From: Symsagittifera roscoffensis
Lineage: Eukaryota; Xenacoelomorpha; Acoela; Convolutidae
DNA length: 64,000 nucleotides
Direction of reading: 5' to 3'
NCBI RefSeq assembly: GCF_963678635.1
Contig: NC_087070.1
Location: 32,569,481-32,633,480 of the forward strand
Shown here: positions 52,401-64,000 of the stretch, in pieces
Position numbering within the stretch: the first letter of the stretch is position 1
How the letters are laid out: every line of letters begins with the position of its first letter
Program-made: the position numbers and the translations under genes
Notes under the pieces: model-generated
Databases searched by the model: none
What the model saw: only the letters and a program-made list of their open reading frames with translations
Told to the model about the DNA's origin: nothing

Positions 52401-53060
52401 CAAGTAACAAAAATTAAAATCCCCCGTACACGTCTACCACTATAGGGGGCTGTGAAATTACTGCATGCTCAATTGAGAAAAAGCCTTCAATGATACGCTA
52501 CTAGATTGGAATGATATCAGTTTTTAGTTTACACGGCGTTACGAGTTAAACAGAAAATGCGTGAAGAGTTAAAGCGTGAAGCGTTAAACAGAGAATGCAA
52601 ATTTTTATTCTAAAAATTTGTATTTATAAAATATTTGTTTTTATTAATTATTTAATCAAGTCAAAACACATCATTCAAAATCATTCAAATCAAGCATTTT
52701 AGCATTCTCTTTTGAACCAAATATTTAAGAAGCCTTAAGAAACGACCGAGTCAACTTGAAGAGTTGAAAAGAGAAAAAACTATAGATATTTCTGTGAAAT
52801 AATTTCAAAATGTAGCCCATTTTTTTTTCATTTTAAAAAACCCCGGTGCCAAAAAAGTCTGAATTCCGCGCATGCAGCCTTTTTTGTGAAACATTTTTTT
52901 CCACCAAACTGCTTGTTATGAACTCAGTTTAAAACAAATTTTAAAAGTAGTAAAAGATTTGAATTCCTCATATGAGAAATACAAGTTCAAAAAATAAGAT
53001 AAAGTCGATTAAAAAAACAGCGCCATTGTTAGAAAAAATTATTTCACAAATATTTGCTTA
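49432..53060. other. Spacer downstream of the bHLH gene
   Basis: Contains a degenerate MITE-like segment near 49590-49860 (TTTCGAGCTCTTCTAAA, TCCGGAGCGC, TTGGCATCC, CCGGCC-GAATTGGATTTCC). Also present are a 12-bp tandem word ACAGCTATATAA x2 near 50399, a G/C-richer patch at about 50560-50720 without a usable frame, and repeated GTTAAACAGA(A/G)AATGC words near 52545-52600. No certain gene. Confidence 0.45.
51329..51426 (+). other. Candidate third exon of the bHLH gene (weak)
   Basis: A good pyrimidine tract and acceptor (CATTTCTTTTCAG) is followed by 32 codons in the phase left by the 49408 donor. It reads ATEKTKRSGKLLSYRPLFIN and ends in TAA, with AATAAA at 51414-51419. There is no recognised homology; an open stretch of this length is not rare, so it may be chance. 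Confidence 0.2.
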
Positions 53061-56000
53061 AATAGTTTGGCAAACACATGAACAGTATCGGCACATCAAG
53101 TACCAGGTGCGAGTTCTGTGCAGGTTTTATATGGTTCTGGAGTTCTCCTGAAGCGAAGTTCGTATTGAACGCTGGATTTTTAATGGCCGGCTTAATACAT
53201 TGATCTTGATTAGCTGGATAAAAGCGTTGGCACAACCAAAAACTCTGAAGAAAACTAACGCTTTTGTCTACTGCTTGTACACAAACCGATGCTTCAGTCT
53301 TTGATGTCTCAAGGCAGAAATAATCATCAGTGAAATTGAGGCCTAATATGATAGTGATAAAAAAGCGGATGTCTATTTCGATGAGTTGGTAATAAACTGG
53401 CAAGCATTTCGAATTGCATCGGCACTTCATTTCACAAGTTTAACTTCTCCTGAAAATTCAGTTGACTCTTTTTGGTGAAACCTGTAAAAATTTGCCACGA
53501 CAGTTGAGGTACTTGGAAAATCTTTGCAAGATGCCTGAGTTTTGTAAACACCCGTAGAAAAATGATTTCGCAATTTTTAGTTGCTTAGATACTGCAAAGA
53601 TATCTATGGTTACATTGTTTTCGAAAACATGACAAAAACATGACTTGTCAAGATATTATAACGATACGCATGATACTTATTGTTGGCAGCGTGTTGCTGA
53701 GCGATTCCATTTTTCAGTAAAAATTTCTTCAGCCCGAGAAAAGTTTTCTAGTTTTAGTTTTTGTTGGCTTTACTCAATGAAAATGGGCTAAAATACAAGC
53801 TTTTATACGTTGTTTGTATCAAAAATGGAGGACTTCAATTTGATGTATCACCAAACCCAATCTGATGACTATTCGTGGCACCTGATTTTATGTAGTAGAG
53901 ATTTTAAAAAGAACTAGAACACCCAAAGACAAAGAACCTCCCCTTACATTGGTCGGAACAGAAAAAAGGCTGCAATATTTTTGTAACAGTGTTAGTCAAT
54001 GCTGCATTAACTCCAGACTCCAGACTAACAAATAAATGATACTATTTAACCTATTTTGGGACGCATTTAAAAATTATAAATGTCTAAATTTATCTCAAAA
54101 TTTTTTGTCAACACTCTTTGTACTATTACAATTAAAATGCGTCTGAAAAAATCACATTCATGTAAAATACATTTCGTGTGACTTGTAGTCTAAAACTTAA
54201 ACCAGCCCAATCTTGATCAGAGTTTGAGCGATTAATTTTCGTGATGAGGGACGGTTTTCCAAGTGTTTAAAATTTTTTTAAATGGTTCACATTTAATGAC
54301 CGTATTTTATTAAAATAAGTTTCCGGCACCGCAGGCAATTTTTTGAAAATTTTCGGCGTGCGTTTTACCTTAAAATTAGTATGTATTGAGTCTGAAAACC
54401 GCAAAGATCCAACATTTAAGTTTGGTTGACGTTGACTGAAAACTGATGCCGCAAAAAAGAACCAAAAGGGAAGTTTTGGTTGGCGAGGGGGTCGAATCCC
54501 TGAAGAAAGAGCAGCCCCCTCCTTCGCCCCTCCCTCTTCGCCTCTCCCTCATCCCCCTCAAAAATCTACACCTGGTATTGATTTAAGTATTTAATCCTGA
54601 AATTGTCTGTGACGAGGATAGATTGAGAATAAATAAACCTGCCGAATTATAAACCAAACGAAAACGCGGGGAGTGTATGAGCCAACCGAAACATTATGTC
54701 ACATCAAAGAAAAATGCATAAATTTTGTCACTGTTACATAATTTTTAAATAACTACTAAAAATACTTCGGCTGGCTTATATATTATATATTTCGAGACAG
54801 TTTTCTTATCCGATCGAAACCTTCCATAACAGCAATTCAAGCTGATTTTTTTTCTACGACATCTCAGGTTGATTTTAAAACCGTTCTTTTTACTTAGTCC
54901 GAATATCAATTTTTCAACATTTTAAACTGATAATATTTTCCTTCGATCTGATGGACTAGAATTAACTCATTCTGTTTTCACTTTTAAACTAAATTATAAT
55001 TAAGCCGAATATGTCACAATTATAAGTTTTTAGATACCTGAAAATTTAGGTTTTTCCAACTGCGGTCGACATATTTTTTTTACTTCAATCCACCCAAGTT
55101 TCAAAACGCGAAAGAAATTAAACTTCGACTTTGCTCTGCTGTTTTTTCATGTATCCGGCTTTCAAAAACTATGAGTAAAACGAGAGTAAAATAAATCTAA
55201 TGCTTTGCAGATAATACTTAGTGATGTTATTTGACAGAAAATGAGATAAAAAAAAATCTTTTTTATTGCAGCCAGAGCTTTTTTCCAGTCCTGCATTGAA
55301 ATTACCATCTTTGGAGAAATAAACGCAATTTTAGTGCTTGGGTGGAAGATATTTTTTTCTTTTGTCATATATCTAGGCTACTCTATGTTCCTTTTTAGTC
55401 TCGCATTTCTTGCCTTCTTGTTTTTGCCAACCCCTTGATAACCGGTTGGTGAAGTTTTGAACAGATAGTTTTGATAGGTTGAAAATTGTTTCCTTGAGAT
55501 TGCTAAAATAAACAGTGGTCTGAGGAATGCAACAATTGAAAATCATCTCAGTCCCAACAAGAGCTGCAATGAGATTTTTTACAACTATTTTTCCAGTGAG
55601 AAAAAAAATCGAAGTTTTGATTTTCAAATTAAATTTCGAACGACCGTGCCAAGTTGGCAATTGCCTTTGATTATTTCTTTAGTTAAAAATTTAGGTTAAA
55701 AATATCAGTCTCTTATACGCTTTTAAACACATTAATCAATAATTTTTTTTTCTTTAATTCGTGTCACCATCACCCTTGCATTGTCCCGCTAAAAATAATC
55801 AAAACAATGATGTAGTAAAACGAAATGTTGGTGAAATATTAGTGAAAGAATTCTAGATTCAAGCATCGAAACAAAAACTTCTGTTTGGATTTTTTTTTCA
55901 TTGAAATCAGGAAAAAAAAACTATTTTCCATAACACAAGAATGCAAAAAACTGAGAAGACAACAAAAACGACAAAAAATTGTATATTCCGCGTCCGTGAA

Positions 56001-56291
56001 CTAATAACAACTAAGAAATTAATATCGGCAGATTAATTGTGAATATATCTAAAAATGTTTTATTGGGTTCATTGAATTTACATTATGATAACTGTTCCGA
56101 CTTTCATTTTAGTTCATTACATTTATTTTCTTTTTTTTATTACTGCTCCATAATATTTACAATTAGAATTACTATTACAATTTACTATAAAAAAAAGGCT
56201 ATTTGAATGAAAATGGGCTAAAATACAAGCTTTTATACGTTGTTTGTATCAGAAATGGAAGAATTTAATTTGATGTATCACCAAACCCTTA
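53061..56291. repeat. Array unit A (about 3.23 kb)
   Basis: Opens with AATAGTTTGGCAAACACATG, which recurs at 56292 and 59546. Inside, in order: a segment whose minus strand is open for 128 codons (53430-53044, unrecognised); a TTTTATACGTTGTTTGTATC / GATGTATCACCAAACCC module found twice per full unit; a degenerate MITE-like part (about 54245-54574) with GGGGGTCGAATCCCTGAAG and CTACACCTGG; and a segment with GTCTCGCATTTCTTGCCTTC also found near 35.6 kb. Units A, B and C differ by scattered substitutions and small indels. Confidence 0.88.
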
Positions 56292-59200
56292 AATAGTTTG
56301 GCAAACACATGAACAGTATCGGCACATCAAGTACCAGGTGCAAGTTCTGTGCAGGTTTTATATGGTTCTGGAGTTCTCCTGGAGCGAAGTTCGTATTGAA
56401 CGCTGGATTTTTAATGGCCGGCTTAATACATTGATCTTGATTAGCTGGATAAAAGCGTTGGCACAACCAAAAACTCTGAAGAAAACTAACGCTTTTGTCT
56501 GCTGCTTGTACACAAACCGATGCTTCAGTTTTTGATGTCTCAAGGCAGAAATAATCATCAATGAAATTGAGGATTCATATGATAGTGATAAAAAAAGCGG
56601 ATGTCTATTTCGAGTTGGTAAGAAACTGGCAAGCATTTCGAATAGCATCGGCACTTCATTTCACAAGTTTAACTTTTTCTGAAAATCCAGTTGACTCTTT
56701 TTGGTGAAACCTGTAAAAATTTGCCACGACAATCGAGGTACTTGAAAAATCTTTGCAAGATGCCTGAGTTTTGTAAACACCCGTAGAAAAATGATTTCGC
56801 AATTTTTAATTGCTTAGATACTGCAAAGATATCTATGGTTACATTGTTTTCGAAAACATGACAAAAACATGACTTGTCAATATATTATAACAATACGCAT
56901 GATACTTTTTGTTGGGAGCGTGTTGCTGAGCGATTCAATTTTTCAGTAAAAATTTCTTCAGCCCGAGGAAAGTTTTCTTGTTATAGTTTTTGTTGGCTTT
57001 ACTCAATGAAAATGGGCTAAAATACAAGCTTTTATACGTTGTTTGTATCAAAAATGGAGGACTTTAATTTGATGTATCACCAAACCCAATCTGATGATTA
57101 TTTGTGGCACCTGATTTTATGTAGTAGAGATTATAAAAAGAACTAGAACACCCAAAGACAAAGAACCTCCCCTTACATTGGTCGGAACAGAAAAAAGGCT
57201 GCAATATTTTTGTAAGAGTGTTAGTCAATGCTGCATTAACTCCAGACTCCAGATCAACAAATAATTGATACTATTTTACTATTTAACCTATTTTGGGACG
57301 CATTTAACAATTATAAATGTCTAAATTTATCTCAAAATTTTTTGTCAACACTCTTTGTACTATTTCAATTAAAATGCGTCTGAAAAAATCACATTCATGT
57401 AAAGTACATTTCAAGTGACTTGTAGTCTAAAACTTAAGCCAGCCCAATCTTGATCAGAGTCTGAGCGATTAATTTTCGTGATTAGGGACGGTTTTCCAAG
57501 TGTTTAAAATTTTTTTAAATGGTTCACATTTAAAGACCGTATTTTATTAAAATAAGTTTCCGGCACCGCAGGCAATTTTTTGAAACTAAAAAATCAAAAT
57601 TTTCGTCGTGCGTTTTACCTTAAAATCAGTATGTAATGAGTCTGAAAACCGCAAAGATCCATCATTGAAGTTTGGTTGACGTTGACTGAAAACTGATGCC
57701 GCAAAAAAAACCAAAAGAGAAGTTTTGGTTGGCGAGGGGGTCGAATCCCTGAAGAAAGAGCAGCCCCCTCCTTCGCCCCTCCCTCTTCGTCTCTCCCTCG
57801 TCCCCCTCAGAAATCTACACCTGGTATTGATTTAAGTATTTAATCCTGAAATTGTCTGTAACGAGGATAGATTGAGAATAAATAAACCTGCCAAATTATA
57901 AACCAAACGAAAACGCGGGGAGTTTATGAGCCAACCGAAACATTATGTCACATCAAAGAAAATTGCATAAATTTTGTCACTGTTACATAATTTTTAAATA
58001 ACTACTAAAAAATACTTCGGCTGGCTAATATTTTATAAATTTCGAGACAGTTTTAGTTATCCGATCGAAACCTTCCATAACAGCATTTCAAGCTGATTTT
58101 TTTTTCTACGACACCTCAGGTTGATTATAAAACCGTTCTTTTTACTTTGTCCGAATATCAATTTTTCAACCTTTTAAACTGATAATATTTTCCTTCGATC
58201 TGATGGACTAGAATTAACTCATTCTGTTTTCACTTTTAAACTAAACTAAAAATAAGCCGAATATGTCACAATTATAAGTTTTTAGATATCTGAAAATTTA
58301 GGTTTTTCGAACTGCGGTCGACATATTTTTTTTACTTCAATCAACCCAAGATTCAAAACGCGAAAGAAATTAAGTTCGACTCTGCTCTGCTGTTTCTTCA
58401 TGTGCCCGCCTTTCAAAAATTATGAGTAAAACGAGAGTAAAATAAATCTAATGCTTTGCAGATAATACTTAGTGATGTTATTTGACAGAAAACAGAGAAA
58501 TAAAAAAAAACTTTTTTATTGCAGCCAGAGCTTTTTTCCAGTCCTGCATTGAAATTACCATCTTTGGAGAAATAAACGCAATTATAGTGCTTGGGTGGAA
58601 GATATTTTTTTCTTTTGTCATATATCTAGGCTACTCTATGTTCCTTTTTAGTCTCGCATTTCTTGCCTTCTTGTTTTTGCCAACCCCTTGATAACCGGTT
58701 GGTAAAATTTTGAACTGATAGTTTTGATAGGTCGAAAATTGTTTCCTTGAGATTGCTAAAATAAACAGTGGGCTGAGGAATGCAACAATTGAAAATCATC
58801 TCAGACCCAACAAGAGCTGCAATGAGATTTTCTACAACTATTTTTCCAGTGAGAAAAAAAAATCGAAGTTTTGATTTTCAAATTAAATTTTGAACGACCG
58901 TGCCAAGTTGGCAATTGCCTTTGCTGTTTTCTTTAGTTAAAATTTTAGGTTAAAAATATTAGTCTCTTATACGCTTTTAAACACATTAATCAATAGTTTA
59001 CTTTTTCTTTAACTCGTGTCACCATCACCCTGGCATTGTCCCGCTAAAAATAATCAAAACAATGATGTAGTAAAACGAAATGTTGGTGAAATATTAGTGA
59101 AAGAATTCTAGATTCAAGCATCGAAACAAAAACTTCTGTTTGGATTTTTTTCATTGAAATCAGGAAAAAAAATTATTTTCCATAACACAAGAATGCAAAA

Positions 59201-59545
59201 AAAAACTGAGAAGACAACAAAAACGACAAAAAATTGTAAATTCCGCGTCCGTGAACCAATAACAACTAAAAAATTAATATTGGCAGATTAATTGTAAAAA
59301 TATCTAAAAATGGTTTATTGGGTTCATTGAACTTACATTATGATAATTGTTCCGACTTTCATTTTAGTTCATTACATTTATTTTCTTTTTTTGATTACTG
59401 CTCCATAATATTTACAATTAAAATTACTATTACAATTTACTATAAAAAAAGGCTTTTTCAATGAAAATGGGCTAAAATACAAGCTTTTATACGTTGTTTG
59501 TATCAAAAATGGAAGAGTTTAATTTGATGTATCACCAAACCCTTA
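56292..59545. repeat. Array unit B (about 3.25 kb)
   Basis: Same order as unit A. The 80-bp module GAAAATGGGCTAAAATACAA ... CACCAAACCC lies both just before the unit (about 56207) and inside it (about 57003), so the first 0.7 kb of the unit is framed by direct repeats. The segment 56825-59307 reappears almost unchanged at 61518-64000. The minus-strand frame seen in unit A is broken here. Confidence 0.88.
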
Positions 59546-61513
59546 AATAGTTTGGCAAACACATGAACAGTATCGGCACATCAAGTACCAGGTGCAAGTT
59601 CTGTGCAGGTTTTATATGGTTCTGGAGATCTCCTGAAGCAAAGTTCGTATTGAACATTGGATTTTCAAAGGCGTGCTTAATACGTTGATCTTGATTAGCT
59701 GGATAAAAGCGTTGACACAACCAAAAACTCTGAAGAAAACTAACGCTTTTGTCTACTGCTTGTACACAAACCGATGCTTCAGTCTTTGATGTCTCAAGGC
59801 AGAAATAATCATAAATTCACAAGGCAAAAATAATCTCATGAAACTGAGGCCTAATATGATAGTGATAAAAAAGCGGATGTCTATTTCGTTGAGTTGGTAA
59901 GAAACTGGCAAGCATTTCAAATAGCATCGGCACTTCATTTCACAAGTTTAACTTTTCCTGAAAATCCAGTTGACTCTTTTTGGTGAAACCTGTAAATATT
60001 TACCACGACAATTGAGGTACTTGGAAAATCTTTGCAAGATGCCTGAGTTTTGTAAACACCCGTAGAAAAATGACTTCGCAATTTTTAGATGCTTAGATAC
60101 TGCAAAGATATCTATGGTTACATTGTTTTCGAAAACATGACAAAATTATGACTTGTCAAGATATTATAACGATACGCATGATACTTATTGTTGGGAGCGT
60201 GTTGCTGAGCGATTCCATTTTTCAGCAAAAATTTCTTCAGCCCGAGAAAAAATTTCTAGTTATAGTTTTTGTTGGCTTTACTCAATGAAAATGGGCTAAA
60301 ATACAAGCTTTTATACGTTGTTTTTATCGAAAATGGAGGACTTTAATTTGATGTATCACCAAACCCAATCTGATGATTATTTGTGGCACCTGATTTTATG
60401 TAGTAGAGATTTTGAAAAGAACTAGAACACCCAAAGACAAAGAACCTCCCCTTACATTAGTCGGAACAGAAAAAAGGCTGCAATATTTTTGTAAGAGTGT
60501 TAGTCAATGCTGCATTAACTCCAGACTCCAGATTAACAAATAATTGATACTATTTAACCTATTTTACAACGCATTTAAAAATTTTAAATGTCTAATTTTA
60601 TCTCAAAATTTTTTGTCAACACTCTTTGTAATATTACAATTAAAATGCGTCTGAAAAATCACATTCATGTAAAATACATTTCAAGTGACTTGCAGTCTAA
60701 AACTTAAGCCAGCCCAACCTTGATCAGAGTCTGAGCAATTATTTCTCTTGAGGGGGGACGGTTTTCCAAGTGTTTAAATTTTTTTAAATGGTTCACATTT
60801 AAAGACCGTATTTTATTAAAATAAGTTTCCGGCACCGCAGGCAATTTTTTGAAACTAAAAAATCAAAATTTTCGTCGTGCGTTTTACCTTAAAATTAGTT
60901 TGTATTGAGTTTGAAAACCGCAAAGATCCAACATTTAAGTTTGGTTGACGTTGACTGAAAACTGATGCCGCAAAAAAGAACCAAAAGGGACCGAATCCCT
61001 GAAGAATGGGTCGAATCCCTGAAGAAAGAGCAGCCCCTCCTTCGCCCCTTGCTCTTCGCCTCTCCCTCATCACCCTCAAAAATCTACACCTGGTATTGAT
61101 TTAAGTATTGAAATTGTCTGTGACGAGGATAGATTGAGAATAAATAAACCTGCCGAATTATAAACCAAACGAAAACGCGGGGAGTTTATGAGCCAACCGA
61201 AACATTATGTCACATCAAAGAAAAATGCATAAATTTTGTCACTGTTACATAATTAATACATAGCTACTATAAAATACTTCGGCTGGCTTATATATAATAT
61301 ATTTCGAGACAATTTTACTTATCCGATCGATTCCTTCCATAACAGCAATTCAAGCTGATTTTTTTTTCTACGACATCTCAGGTTGATTATAAAACCGTTC
61401 TTTTCACTTAGTCCAAATATCACTTTTTCAACATTTTAAACTGATAATATTTTCCTTCGATTTGATGGACTAGAATTAATTCATTCTGTTTTCACTTTTA
61501 AACTAAATTAAAA
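59546..61513. repeat. Array unit C, truncated at about 1.97 kb
   Basis: Follows units A and B until AAACTAAATTAAAA at 61513. It then stops: the next bases GAGG (61514-61517) match no unit, and after them the sequence re-enters the unit at an earlier point. Confidence 0.85.
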
Positions 61514-61517
61514 GAGG

Positions 61518-64000
61518 AAAGATATCTATGGTTACATTGTTTTCGAAAACATGACAAAAACATGACTTGTCAATATATTATAACAATACGCATGATACTT
61601 TTTGTTGGGAGCGTGTTGCTGAGCGATTCAATTTTTCAGTAAAAATTTCTTCAGCCCGAGGAAAGTTTTCTTGTTATAGTTTTTGTTGGCTTTACTCAAT
61701 GAAAATGGGCTAAAATACAAGCTTTTATACGTTGTTTGTATCAAAAATGGAGGACTTTAATTTGATGTATCACCAAACCCAATCTGATGATTATTTGTGG
61801 CACCTGATTTTATGTAGTAGAGATTATAAAAAGAACTAGAACACCCAAAGACAAAGAACCTCCCCTTACATTGGTCGGAACAGAAAAAAGGCTGCAATAT
61901 TTTTGTAAGAGTGTTAGTCAATGCTGCATTAACTCCAGACTCCAGATCAACAAATAATTGATACTATTTTACTATTTAACCTATTTTGGGACGCATTTAA
62001 CAATTATAAATGTCTAAATTTATCTCAAAATTTTTTGTCAACACTCTTTGTACTATTTCAATTAAAATGCGTCTGAAAAAATCACATTCATGTAAAGTAC
62101 ATTTCAAGTGACTTGTAGTCTAAAACTTAAGCCAGCCCAATCTTGATCAGAGTCTGAGCGATTAATTTTCGTGATTAGGGACGGTTTTCCAAGTGTTTAA
62201 AATTTTTTTAAATGGTTCACATTTAAAGACCGTATTTTATTAAAATAAGTTTCCGGCACCGCAGGCAATTTTTTGAAACTAAAAAATCAAAATTTTCGTC
62301 GTGCGTTTTACCTTAAAATCAGTATGTAATGAGTCTGAAAACCGCAAAGATCCAACATTGAAGTTTGGTTGACGTTGACTGAAAACTGATGCCGCAAAAA
62401 AAACCAAAAGAGAAGTTTTGGTTGGCGAGGGGGTCGAATCCCTGAAGAAAGAGCAGCCCCCTCCTTCGCCCCTCCCTCTTCGTCTCTCCCTCGTCCCCCT
62501 CAGAAATCTACACCTGGTATTGATTTAAGTATTTAATCCTGAAATTGTCTGTAACGAGGATAGATTGAGAATAAATAAACCTGCCAAATTATAAACCAAA
62601 CGAAAACGCGGGGAGTTTATGAGCCAACCGAAACATTATGTCACATCAAAGAAAATTGCATAAATTTTGTCACTGTTACATAATTTTTAAATAACTACTA
62701 AAAAATACTTCGGCTGGCTAATATTTTATAAATTTCGAGACAGTTTTAGTTATCCGATCGAAACCTTCCATAACAGCATTTCAAGCTGATTTTTTTTTCT
62801 ACGACACCTCAGGTTGATTATAAAACCGTTCTTTTTACTTTGTCCGAATATCAATTTTTCAACCTTTTAAACTGATAATATTTTCCTTCGATCTGATGGA
62901 CTAGAATTAACTCATTCTGTTTTCACTTTTAAACTAAACTAAAAATAAGCCGAATATGTCACAATTATAAGTTTTTAGATATCTGAAAATTTAGGTTTTT
63001 CGAACTGCGGTCGACATATTTTTTTTACTTCAATCAACCCAAGATTCAAAACGCGAAAGAAATTAAGTTCGACTCTGCTCTGCTGTTTCTTCATGTGCCC
63101 GCCTTTCAAAAATTATGAGTAAAACGAGAGTAAAATAAATCTAATGCTTTGCAGATAATACTTAGTGATGTTATTTGACAGAAAACAGAGAAATAAAAAA
63201 AAACTTTTTTATTGCAGCCAGAGCTTTTTTCCAGTCCTGCATTGAAATTACCATCTTTGGAGAAATAAACGCAATTATAGTGCTTGGGTGGAAGATATTT
63301 TTTTCTTTTGTCATATATCTAGGCTACTCTATGTTCCTTTTTAGTCTCGCATTTCTTGCCTTCTTGTTTTTGCCAACCCCTTGATAACCGGTTGGTAAAA
63401 TTTTGAACTGATAGTTTTGATAGGTCGAAAATTGTTTCCTTGAGATTGCTAAAATAAACAGTGGGCTGAGGAATGCAACAATTGAAAATCATCTCAGACC
63501 CAACAAGAGCTGCAATGAGATTTTCTACAACTATTTTTCCAGTGAGAAAAAAAAATCGAAGTTTTGATTTTCAAATTAAATTTTGAACGACCGTGCCAAG
63601 TTGGCAATTGCCTTTGCTGTTTTCTTTAGTTAAAATTTTAGGTTAAAAATATTAGTCTCTTATACGCTTTTAAACACATTAATCAATAGTTTACTTTTTC
63701 TTTAACTCGTGTCACCATCACCCTGGCATTGTCCCGCTAAAAATAATCAAAACAATGATGTAGTAAAACGAAATGTTGGTGAAATATTAGTGAAAGAATT
63801 CTAGATTCAAGCATCGAAACAAAAACTTCTGTTTGGATTTTTTTCATTGAAATCAGGAAAAAAAATTATTTTCCATAACACAAGAATGCAAAAAAAAACT
63901 GAGAAGACAACAAAAACGACAAAAAATTGTAAATTCCGCGTCCGTGAACCAATAACAACTAAAAAATTAATATTGGCAGATTAATTGTAAAAATATCTAA
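61518..64000. repeat. Array segment D, near-identical copy of 56825-59307
   Basis: The offset to unit B is 4,693 bases at both ends and at the internal 69-codon frame (58482/63175), so there is no net indel over 2.48 kb. I noticed one substitution (TCCATCATTG at about 57658 against TCCAACATTG). It runs off the window. Confidence 0.9.

Noticed and set aside
52167-52403. 78-codon minus-strand frame with balanced composition
   Set aside because: No homology, no splice context that would join it to anything, and no upstream promoter signal. Probably chance or an old repeat.
53044-53430. 128-codon open frame on the minus strand of array unit A
   Set aside because: The frame is broken in units B and C, has no recognised domain, and substitutions between units show no sign of frame preservation.
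58482-58691. 69-codon hydrophobic frame repeated exactly at 63175-63384
   Set aside because: Identity only reflects the recent copy of unit B. Unit A has a frameshift in the same place, so it is not a conserved gene.

Overview
The window is A/T-rich nuclear DNA of a multicellular animal. Coding exons are short, have canonical GT/AG borders and are scattered through long repeat-filled introns and spacers. Three protein-coding genes can be supported, all on the + strand. (1) The 3' part of a bubblegum-type long-chain acyl-CoA synthetase (seven exons, 2523-12858; the N-terminal exons lie left of the window). (2) A small three-exon gene of unknown function (43930-47178). (3) A bHLH transcription factor of the Ptf1a/Fer2 type (48029-49431, possibly continuing). 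Two bilaterian-type genes and CR1-like and hAT-like elements fit an invertebrate. I cannot place the species.

Layout. 1-2522: spacer, probably an intron of the synthetase. 2523-12887: synthetase exons, poly(A) signal, and introns carrying a 1.9-kb foldback-like element, two hAT-type MITEs and a cluster of small hairpin elements. 12888-16580: repeats, including an inverted pair at 14771-15602. 16590-19793: a decayed CR1-like LINE with ORF1 tail, degenerate 2A-like motif, endonuclease and reverse transcriptase. 19889-23401: a 3.5-kb imperfect palindrome whose loop carries a small coiled-coil-like ORF and an intact MITE with a perfect 8-bp target-site duplication. 24050-31830: decayed LINE sequence on the minus strand, partly amplified as a 2,181-bp tandem duplication. 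31831-43929: gene-poor, with fragments of dispersed repeats. 43930-49431: the two compact genes. 49432-53060: spacer. 53061-64000: a tandem array with a unit of about 3.24 kb, running off the window end.

The most interesting part is 44-49 kb. A MITE of the CAGGGGCGGATC family sits in the bHLH intron so that its 8-bp target-site duplication contains the splice acceptor: the acceptor is present once on each side of the element, and the 3' end of the element now supplies the sequence just upstream of the acceptor in use. The same MITE carries, in reverse orientation, about 260 bp of the neighbouring gene (intron end, acceptor and first half of exon 2), which looks like gene-fragment capture by a non-autonomous hAT element. 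A third copy lies a few bases inside the donor of intron 1 of that neighbouring gene. No joint pathway links the three genes; they are simply neighbours.
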